The notes under the pieces were generated by a model, which worked only from the letters and a program-made list of their open reading frames with translations, was not told where the DNA came from and did no database searches. Shown here one piece after another: positions 1 through 5,083 of a DNA stretch of 7,473 nucleotides. The position numbers and the translations under genes are program-made. The stretch is from Erysipelotrichaceae bacterium (GTDB lineage: Bacteria > Bacillota_I > Bacilli_A > Erysipelotrichales > Coprobacillaceae), in contig JAJQGQ010000101.1 in assembly GCA_021200395.1 (NCBI GenBank), positions 1 through 7,473 on the forward strand, written 5' to 3'. The number at the start of each line of letters is the position of its first letter. Positions within the stretch are counted from its first letter, which is position 1.

Positions 1-389
1 TATTTGATTCATATGAAGAATGTCAAAATTGTATAAAATCAGATTTATTCAATTCTTTAAAAAATGAAGTTTATCATTTTATAGAAGATCTTTATTTTCA
101 TAGAGATAATCTTATAATCAATGTTGAAACTCATTTGTTAAAAAATTATAAAGATAAAAATACTATTCAATTATTTTTAAATATGTTAGTATTATCACTA
201 AGAGATTTGTTTCACGTGAAACATTTTCTTCCTCTTACCTATGAATCATATAGACCATTATATGAAAAAATACAGGATAATGAGGATAATATATTAAAAA
301 AGATTGATCTTATATTAGATACAGAATTTTTATTAAGTACAAATGCAAATGTTATGTTATTAATGGATAGTATGATGATTAACATTTGA
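1..389 (+). CDS. holB: DNA polymerase III delta' subunit, C-terminal part (cut by left edge)
   Basis: The frame is open from base 3 to the TGA at 387-389, giving 128 residues with no upstream start in view, so the 5' end lies outside the window. The TTG at 135 is internal to this open frame and is not a credible start. The visible part is a helical, Lys/Asn/Asp-rich region with no catalytic motif, which fits the C-terminal collar domain of the clamp-loader delta' subunit. The ATPase-like domain would be off the window. Identification rests mainly on context: in Firmicutes holB directly precedes ricT (yaaT), followed by yabB/trmN6 and rsmI, exactly as here. The clamp loader places the beta sliding clamp on primed DNA. 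Only 13 bases separate it from ricT, so the two are almost certainly cotranscribed. A perfect parS site at 208-223 is read through in frame as Leu-Phe-His-Val-Lys-His. A similarity search of the full upstream gene would settle the name. Confidence 0.78.
   Translation, partial: FDSYEECQNCIKSDLFNSLKNEVYHFIEDLYFHRDNLIINVETHLLKNYKDKNTIQLFLNMLVLSLRDLFHVKHFLPLTYESYRPLYEKIQDNEDNILKKIDLILDTEFLLSTNANVMLLMDSMMINI
208..223. other. parS: parS centromere-like site within holB
   Basis: The 16-base perfect palindrome TGTTTCACGTGAAACA is identical to the ParB/Spo0J binding consensus known from Bacillus and most other bacteria. ParB spreads from such sites and loads SMC condensin for origin segregation. The site is embedded in the holB coding sequence. 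A second perfect copy lies 2,607 bp downstream, which makes chance occurrence very unlikely. Palindrome symmetry does not extend beyond 16 bases here (T at both 207 and 224). Confidence 0.93.
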
Positions 390-402
390 GAAAGGAGAAT
401 TT

Positions 403-1242
403 ATGGAAGAAAAGTTAGCTCTTGTACGTTTTAATCATACTGGTAAATCTTATTACTTTTCGTCTAGATTTGATTTATCAAAAGGTGATAAAGTTGTTGT
501 TGAAACGATTAGAGGTTTGGAATTAGGTGAAGTTGTTACTGATCTTAAAGATTTATCAGAATTTAATCTGGATACAGAACTTAAAAAAATAATCAGAGTT
601 GCAAATCGTGCAGATAGAGAATTGTATTTGTTTAATCAAGCCAAAGCTGAAAAATCATTTGAAATTTGTAAAGATATAGTTAAAGAATTTGATTTAGACA
701 TGCATTTAGTTAATTGTGAATATACATTAGATGCCTCTAAAGTTATTTTTACATATACATCTGATGCACGTGTTGATTTTAGAGAATTATTAAAGGAATT
801 AGCTAGTGTCTTTAAATGTCGTATTGAATTACGTCAAATAGGTCCAAGAGATAAATCTCGTATTATTGGAGGCTTGGGATCTTGTGGATTACCTTTATGT
901 TGTTCATCTTTTTTAGGTGAATTTGATGGTATTTCTATTAATATGGCTAAGAATCAAATGCTTGCTATAAATATCGAAAAAATATCTGGAGCTTGTGGAA
1001 GATTGTTATGTTGTTTAAAATATGAAGATGAAAATTATACTCAACAAAAGAAGAAATTTCCAAAAATTGGCTCAAAAGTTAAGTATGAAGATAAAATGGC
1101 TAAGGTGACTGGATTAAATATTATTAGTGATCTTGTTATAATTGAATGTGATGGTAATGTTTCATTTGTCCCATTAAAAGATATAAGAAAAGTCCCTAAC
1201 AATAAGGAGCCTCATCATAAAAATGAAAGAAGAAGTCATTAA
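403..1242 (+). CDS. ricT: RicT (YaaT), PSP1-domain Fe-S regulator of RNA processing
   Basis: This 279-residue protein matches the PSP1/RicT family in length (about 275 residues in Bacillus). Residues 155-207 contain the family signature: GGLGSCGLPLCC followed by SGACGRLLCCLKYE. These give six cysteines (C161, C166, C167, C198, C203, C204), the expected ligands for Fe-S clusters in the RicA-RicF-RicT (YmcA-YlbF-YaaT) complex. In Bacillus that complex stimulates RNase Y-dependent mRNA maturation and affects sporulation, competence and biofilm formation. An additional C139 precedes the motif. The N-terminal ~60 residues form the usual beta-rich segment with GLELGEVV. The ATG at 403 has an ideal AAAGGAG at 391-397 with 5 bases of spacing. 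The gene follows holB by 13 bases and overlaps trmN6 by 20 bases, so it sits inside an operon read from beyond the left edge. The partners ricA and ricF are not in the window, as is usual. The His/Lys/Arg-rich tail (from residue 266) looks disordered. Confidence 0.96.
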   Translation: MEEKLALVRFNHTGKSYYFSSRFDLSKGDKVVVETIRGLELGEVVTDLKDLSEFNLDTELKKIIRVANRADRELYLFNQAKAEKSFEICKDIVKEFDLDMHLVNCEYTLDASKVIFTYTSDARVDFRELLKELASVFKCRIELRQIGPRDKSRIIGGLGSCGLPLCCSSFLGEFDGISINMAKNQMLAINIEKISGACGRLLCCLKYEDENYTQQKKKFPKIGSKVKYEDKMAKVTGLNIISDLVIIECDGNVSFVPLKDIRKVPNNKEPHHKNERRSH

Positions 1243-1957
1243 TTATTTATTAGCATATGAAAATATGAAAATTATCCAAAGGAAAGATATGTTCAACTTT
1301 TCTTTGGATACTGTTTTATTAGCTAATTTTTGTACAATTAATAAAGATGTTGATGAAATTATCGATTTCGGTACCAATAATGCAGCTATTCCTTTATTGT
1401 TAAGTCAAAGAACTGATAAAAAAATTACAGGTATCGAAATACAAAAAGAAGCTGTTAATTTAGCCATTAGAAATGTTGAAATGAATCATTTAGAAAATCA
1501 AATTCATATTGTTCATGATGATATTAAAGATTACTGTAAAAATAATCATAAAGTTAAGCTTGTTGTTTGTAATCCACCTTTTTTTAAAGTAGGTGAAAAA
1601 AGTCATATTAATGATAATGAATCATTACAAATAGCTAGACATGAAATTATGATTAATTTAGAAGAAATTATTGCTTGTGCATCGATGATATTAGAAAATA
1701 AAGGAAGATTATCAATGGTACATCGACCTGATCGTATGATTGAAATTATTAATTTGATGCAAAAATATGATATAGAACCTAAACGTATTCGTTTTGTTTA
1801 TCCTAAATTTGGAAAAGATTCACATATATTTTTAATCGAAGGTATGTATAAAGGTAATCATGGATTAAAAATAGAAACACCATTATATGCACATGAAGAT
1901 AACGGACAATATACAAAAGAAGTCAGAAAAATGTTTGGAGAGAAGATAGATGATTAG
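1223..1957 (+). CDS. trmN6: tRNA1(Val) adenine-37 N6-methyltransferase, TrmN6/YabB family
   Basis: This is a 244-residue Rossmann-fold, SAM-dependent methyltransferase. The SAM-binding motif I is DFGTNNAAIPLLL (residues 48-60). The acidic ribose-binding residue is E72 in GIEIQ. The N6-adenine catalytic motif is NPPF (117-120). The N-terminus (YLLAYENMKIIQRKDMFNFSLDTVLL) matches the YabB/YfiC pattern, in which a MKIIQ...FSLD stretch precedes motif I, so the ATG at 1223 is preferred over the internal ATG at 1265. The enzyme class methylates A37 next to the anticodon of tRNA1Val in the cytoplasm. The start lies within the ricT 3' end (20-base overlap) behind an AAGGAG at 1204-1209. The spacing of 13 bases is long, suggesting translational coupling to ricT. 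The 3' end overlaps rsmI by 8 bases. In Bacillus yabA lies between the homologues of these two genes; here there is no room for it. Substrate specificity is inferred from family and context. Confidence 0.92.
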   Translation: MKEEVINYLLAYENMKIIQRKDMFNFSLDTVLLANFCTINKDVDEIIDFGTNNAAIPLLLSQRTDKKITGIEIQKEAVNLAIRNVEMNHLENQIHIVHDDIKDYCKNNHKVKLVVCNPPFFKVGEKSHINDNESLQIARHEIMINLEEIIACASMILENKGRLSMVHRPDRMIEIINLMQKYDIEPKRIRFVYPKFGKDSHIFLIEGMYKGNHGLKIETPLYAHEDNGQYTKEVRKMFGEKIDD

Positions 1958-2801
1958 ACAAAAGAGTTTTGAAAATGAATTACCTACTTTATTTCTTGTT
2001 GCTACACCTATAGGCAATATGAATGAAATAACTTATAGAGCTATTGATACTTTAAAGAGTGTTTCATACATAGCTGCTGAGGATACAAGAAATACGGTTA
2101 AAATTTTAAATCATTTTGACATTCATACTAAATTGATTTCTCATCATGAACATAATTTAATGAGTTCTATTCCTAGAATTGTTCATTTGTTAGAAGAGGG
2201 AAATAATGTTGCTTTGGTAAGTGATGCAGGTTATCCTGCTATTAGTGATCCGGGTTATGAACTTGTTGTGAAAACTATTGAAGAAGGCTTTAATGTTGTG
2301 CCAATTTCTGGGTGTAATGCTTGTTTGGATGCTTTAGTGGTTTCAGGTATTGCCCCACAACCATTTCTTTTTTATGGATTTTTAGATCATACTGATAAAA
2401 AGAAAAAGAAAGAGTTAGAATCTTTGAAAAATTATAAGGAAACTATTGTGTTTTATGAATCTCCGCATCGTATTAAAAAAACCTTATCTCTTATGTTAGA
2501 AATTATGGGTAATAGACGTATTGCTTTGTGCCGTGAACTAACAAAGAAACATGAAGAAATCAACAGAGGAACAATTGAGGAAATTATTGAAATTGTTGAT
2601 GATATGAAAGGTGAAATGGTCATTGTTGTTGAAGGGAATCATGAAGATGTTAATGTTCATGTTTTTGAGCAAAGTATTAAGGAACATGTTGATGAATATA
2701 TAGAAAAAGGTATGACAACAAAGGATGCTATAAAAGAAGTCGCAAAAATAAGAAATGTTTCTAAAAATGTTATATATAATGAATATCATAAGAAAGCATA
2801 A
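1950..2801 (+). CDS. rsmI: 16S rRNA (cytidine-1402)-2'-O-methyltransferase RsmI
   Basis: The 283-residue protein carries the RsmI landmarks in order: VATPIGN (17-23), AAEDTR (42-47), SHHEHN (64-69), SDAGYPAISDPG (91-102), FYESPHR (168-174), RELTKKHEE (195-203) and KGEMVIVVEG (220-229). It ends with a small helical domain (about 240-283) typical of full-length RsmI. The enzyme uses SAM to methylate the ribose of C1402 in the 16S rRNA decoding centre. Two family positions differ from the common form: Tyr replaces Thr in SDAGTP, and SGCNA (120-124) replaces PGPSA. Such variants may be lineage-specific, and all other motifs are intact, so activity is expected. The ATG at 1950 overlaps the trmN6 stop region, with GGAG at 1937-1940 and 9 bases of spacing. 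It is the last gene of the holB-ricT-trmN6-rsmI operon, and its stop codon lies inside the terminator stem. The yazA gene found before rsmI in Bacillus is absent. Confidence 0.96.
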   Translation: MIRQKSFENELPTLFLVATPIGNMNEITYRAIDTLKSVSYIAAEDTRNTVKILNHFDIHTKLISHHEHNLMSSIPRIVHLLEEGNNVALVSDAGYPAISDPGYELVVKTIEEGFNVVPISGCNACLDALVVSGIAPQPFLFYGFLDHTDKKKKKELESLKNYKETIVFYESPHRIKKTLSLMLEIMGNRRIALCRELTKKHEEINRGTIEEIIEIVDDMKGEMVIVVEGNHEDVNVHVFEQSIKEHVDEYIEKGMTTKDAIKEVAKIRNVSKNVIYNEYHKKA

Positions 2802-2815
2802 TTTTATGCTTTTTT
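2793..2815 (+). terminator. Intrinsic terminator of the ricT-rsmI operon
   Basis: An 8-bp stem AAAGCATA/TATGCTTT (2793-2800 with 2805-2812) with loop ATTT is followed by a T tract at 2811-2815. The first part of the stem contains the rsmI stop codon. The stem is AT-rich and the T tract short, so termination may be partial. The T tract runs directly into the second parS site. Confidence 0.65.
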
Positions 2816-2834
2816 GTTTCACGTGAAACAAAAA
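2811..2834. other. parS: parS site between two convergent genes
   Basis: A second perfect TGTTTCACGTGAAACA lies at 2815-2830. Flanking T and A runs extend the perfect dyad to 24 bases (2811-2834). It is the ParB/Spo0J binding consensus. Unlike the copy at 208-223 it is intergenic, between the rsmI and nlpC stops. The flanking T/A runs are also the T tracts of the rsmI terminator (+ strand) and the nlpC terminator (- strand), so the site is framed by the 3' ends of both transcription units. Confidence 0.93.
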
Positions 2835-2857
2835 GGATTTGGAAAAACCAAATCCTT
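2831..2857 (-). terminator. Intrinsic terminator of the NlpC/P60 gene
   Basis: A perfect 10-bp stem, AAGGATTTGG/CCAAATCCTT (2833-2842 with 2848-2857), has a 5-base loop. On the - strand it is followed by a T run (complement of the A run at 2831-2834, which overlaps the stem base). The nlpC stop codon (2856-2858) overlaps the stem. It is stronger than the opposing rsmI terminator because of its GG/CC pairs. Confidence 0.85.
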
Positions 2858-4034
2858 AATAAAGTCTGCGATAATTGTAAACGTGATTTTGCCAATAACC
2901 AGAAAGCGAAGCAGTTTTAACACATTGATCAGCATATTGACCAGTTGTTCCAGAACCACTACCTGAAGCATGGACAAAACTATTGCCACCAATATAAATA
3001 CCGATATGTTCTACGCCACTACCATAACTAAAGGTAATAACATCTCCAGTCTGCAGTTGATTTCGACTAATAGGTGTACCACTATTCGCGTAACCAGAAG
3101 CAGATGTTCGACCAATATTAATACCTGCAGCATTATGAGCCCAATAAACCAAGCCTGAACAATCAAAGTAATTAGGACCAGATTGGCCCCACCAATAACG
3201 ACATCCTAATTTTGATAAAGCAGCTTGGGCAATGGCGTTGCCTACTTCAGAACTTCCAGCAACATATGAACCACCACTGCTAGGAGCATAACTTATTAAT
3301 GCATCTAATGCAGCATCGACTTTTGCTTGAGCATCTGAATATTCTTGAACTGCATCTTTACTTTCAGCTAGTTGTTGTTCTTGTTGAGCTTTTAATTCAA
3401 CATATGTATCCTGTAGTTCTTTTAAAGTTTCTTGCTGTGCTTCCAATGTTGATTTGGCATTCTCTAAAGATTCTTTTTGTACATCAAATTTTTTTCTTTC
3501 TGATACAAGTTGTTGAATCAGCTCATTTTCATATGAGGTAATTTCATTAACTCCAGAAAGTCGTGAAAAAAATGTTGTGAAATCTTCAGATCCCCATAAA
3601 AAATCAATAATCCAGTTAGAATTATAAGTAGATTGCATAAGATAAAGACGATTTTTTAATTTATCTTCTTTTTCATCAATACTTTCCTGTAAAACATTAA
3701 TAGATTCTTCTAAATAACTAATTTCTTCATTTTTTTCTTCAATTTCTTCATCTAACGTAGAAATTGAGGCTTGAACTTCTTCGAGGTTGTCATTTGTTTC
3801 ATCAATTTGTTTTTCTAAGTCACTTATGAGTTCTTCATAATTCTCATTTTTTTCACTCAAATATTCATTGAATTCCTGGCATATATCTTTATTGAAACTA
3901 GATATATTAGATGAACATAATTTAATATACTTAGATTCATTTTCTTCAAAATCAGTAGCTTTAATATTAGAGGACGAAATAGTTAAAGCTAAAATAGAGC
4001 AAATTGATAAAATAGTAATAAGTATTTTTTTCAA
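2856..4034 (-). CDS. Secreted coiled-coil NlpC/P60 peptidoglycan endopeptidase (CwlO/SagA-like)
   Basis: The 392-residue protein begins with a signal peptide: MKK, a hydrophobic stretch at about 4-20, and likely cleavage after IKA (residue 26). Residues ~60-130 and ~165-245 are Glu/Lys/Gln-rich coiled coil, interrupted at ~135-160 by an aromatic segment (WIIDFLWGSEDFTTFFSRLS). A Ser/Gly linker (251-262) leads to a C-terminal NlpC/P60 domain (~264-392). Its catalytic residues are visible: C292 in FDCSG, H343 in VEHIGIYIG and H355 in FVHAS, with the family spacing of 12 between the two His. Enzymes of this architecture (Bacillus CwlO, Enterococcus SagA) cut D-Glu/D-iGln to diamino-acid bonds in stem peptides, and the coiled coil mediates control, for CwlO by FtsEX. 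The start is TTG with GAGGTGA 5 bases upstream, and an in-frame TAA lies just before it, so no longer start exists. It has its own promoter and lies 43 bases downstream of the dehydrogenase gene, with no terminator between. Substrate and FtsEX dependence are inferred. Confidence 0.93.
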   Translation of the reverse strand: MKKILITILSICSILALTISSSNIKATDFEENESKYIKLCSSNISSFNKDICQEFNEYLSEKNENYEELISDLEKQIDETNDNLEEVQASISTLDEEIEEKNEEISYLEESINVLQESIDEKEDKLKNRLYLMQSTYNSNWIIDFLWGSEDFTTFFSRLSGVNEITSYENELIQQLVSERKKFDVQKESLENAKSTLEAQQETLKELQDTYVELKAQQEQQLAESKDAVQEYSDAQAKVDAALDALISYAPSSGGSYVAGSSEVGNAIAQAALSKLGCRYWWGQSGPNYFDCSGLVYWAHNAAGINIGRTSASGYANSGTPISRNQLQTGDVITFSYGSGVEHIGIYIGGNSFVHASGSGSGTTGQYADQCVKTASLSGYWQNHVYNYRRLY

Positions 4035-4053
4035 TTACATCACCTCAGATGTC

Positions 4054-4081
4054 ATTATATCATAAATAAATATAAAATCAA
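4054..4081 (-). promoter_or_regulatory. Sigma-A-type promoter of the NlpC/P60 gene
   Basis: On the - strand, a TTGATT -35 (4081-4076) lies 16 bases from a perfect extended -10, TGATATAAT (TATAAT at 4059-4054). The -35 overlaps the TGA stop of the upstream dehydrogenase. Only 7 bases separate the -10 from the Shine-Dalgarno GAGGTGA (4046-4040), so the predicted transcript begins at or next to the ribosome binding site. Confidence 0.75.
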
Positions 4082-4995
4082 AAAATGAGATAATCTTCAA
4101 TCATATTGTTCTTGTAAGCAGAAATAATTTCAATAATCATTTGACCAATACGAGATAATGATTCTTCAGTTGAGCCTCCAATATGAGGTGTATATAAAAC
4201 ATTATCTAATTGTAGTAATCGATGATTATATGGAACAGGTTCGTTTTCTAATACATCAATACCAGCTCCTGCAATTTTATGATTGACTAAAACATTGTAT
4301 AAATCTTCTTCATTAATAATAGCTCCTCTAGATGTATTAATTAAATAAGAGGATGGTTTCATTAATGATAAATAGTGTTTATCTATTAAATGATAAGTAT
4401 CATTATTTAAAGATAAACCAATAGAAATATAGTCAGCTTTTTTAAATACTTCTTCAATTGTTTGACAATAACCAATATTTAATAATTGAGCTTTTTCTAA
4501 AGTAAGTGAACGGGAATAGCCAATGGCTTTCATATGAAAACCATCTTGTAATATTTTAGAAGTTTTTAAGGCAATATTTCCTACACCAATCATACCAAAA
4601 GTTTTATATGATATCTCATGACCAGTCATAGGAGCCACTTCATGAATTTTATTGGATGTATAATCTTTTTGTAATTGATAAGTATTTCTAGATAAAGATA
4701 ACATCATAGAAATAATTAATTCGCTAACACCTAAAGAATTAAGGGATGGTGTATTGGCTAAATGAATATTTTTGGATTGACAATAATGAATATCGACATC
4801 ATCATAACCACTACCATGTATAATAATTAATTTTAAATCAGAACATCGATCAATAAATGTTCGATCAATTTTTAAATTACGACTAATAACAATTTCACAT
4901 TGTCCAATGTCTTTAAAATTATTGATAATGGTATTTTCATTATTTATTATTTGATAAGCATTTTTATCAATAGGTTCACATAAGAATATTTTCAA
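4078..4995 (-). CDS. D-isomer-specific 2-hydroxyacid dehydrogenase, probably NADP-preferring
   Basis: The 305-residue protein (counted from TTG at 4995) has the two-domain layout of this family. A substrate-binding part has the usual HGSGYDDVD (60-68) and LANTPSLNSLGVSELIISMML (79-99) stretches. The nucleotide fold has GMIGVGNIA (134-142). Catalytic residues are R223 (NTSRGAIINEEDL), E252 (GIDVLENEP) and H271 (TPHIGGS). The glycine motif reads GxGxxA, and strand beta-2 ends in GYSRS rather than GYD. The missing Asp and the Arg suggest NADP(H) rather than NAD(H). The longest frame would start at GTG 5004, but that GTG is part of the Shine-Dalgarno GAGGTGA (5007-5001). The TTG 5 bases further on has the same layout as the neighbouring nlpC gene and is preferred. 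The exact substrate (glyoxylate/hydroxypyruvate, 2-ketoacids, phosphoglycerate) cannot be read from the sequence. The protein lacks the C-terminal ACT domain of long SerA forms. It has its own promoter and may be cotranscribed with nlpC. Confidence 0.9.
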   Translation of the reverse strand: MKIFLCEPIDKNAYQIINNENTIINNFKDIGQCEIVISRNLKIDRTFIDRCSDLKLIIIHGSGYDDVDIHYCQSKNIHLANTPSLNSLGVSELIISMMLSLSRNTYQLQKDYTSNKIHEVAPMTGHEISYKTFGMIGVGNIALKTSKILQDGFHMKAIGYSRSLTLEKAQLLNIGYCQTIEEVFKKADYISIGLSLNNDTYHLIDKHYLSLMKPSSYLINTSRGAIINEEDLYNVLVNHKIAGAGIDVLENEPVPYNHRLLQLDNVLYTPHIGGSTEESLSRIGQMIIEIISAYKNNMIEDYLIF

Positions 4996-5013
4996 AAAAA
5001 TCACCTCAAACTT

Positions 5014-5042
5014 ATTATAAATAGTGTCATTTGCATAGTCAA
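5014..5042 (-). promoter_or_regulatory. Sigma-A promoter of the dehydrogenase gene
   Basis: On the - strand, TTGACT (5042-5037) and TATAAT (5019-5014) are separated by the optimal 17 bases. The -10 is only 6 bases upstream of the Shine-Dalgarno GAGGTGA (5007-5001), so the predicted leader is almost absent. The rest of the 88-base divergent gap (4996-5083) holds the lysozyme ribosome binding site. No comparably good + strand promoter is visible there: the best guess, TAGTCA (5036-5041) with TAGATT (5059-5064) at 17 bases, is weak. Confidence 0.8.
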
Positions 5043-5083
5043 AGAGAAATTCTACACATAGATTAAAACAAGGAGGTGATGAA

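Noticed and set aside
135..389. Small 84-residue gene starting at TTG 135
   Set aside because: The frame is open back to base 3 without a stop, there is no Shine-Dalgarno before 135, and gene order indicates the end of holB.
768..783. CACGTG core in ricT as a third parS
   Set aside because: Only the central six bases fit; the outer arms do not match the consensus.
2538..2831. 97-residue - strand reading frame starting inside the second parS site
   Set aside because: It lies antisense to rsmI, is rich in Phe/Ile/Asn from reversed AT-rich codons, has no ribosome binding site, and its Met-Phe-His-Val-Lys start is just the parS palindrome translated.
2970..4065. Three + strand reading frames (2970-3158, 3299-3541, 3868-4065)
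   Set aside because: All are antisense to the well-supported NlpC/P60 gene, with low-complexity or hydrophobic translations and no start signals.
5031..5064. + strand promoter for the lysozyme gene
   Set aside because: Candidate boxes (TTGCAT with TACACA, TAGTCA with TAGATT) match too few consensus positions to be called. The real promoter is undetermined.
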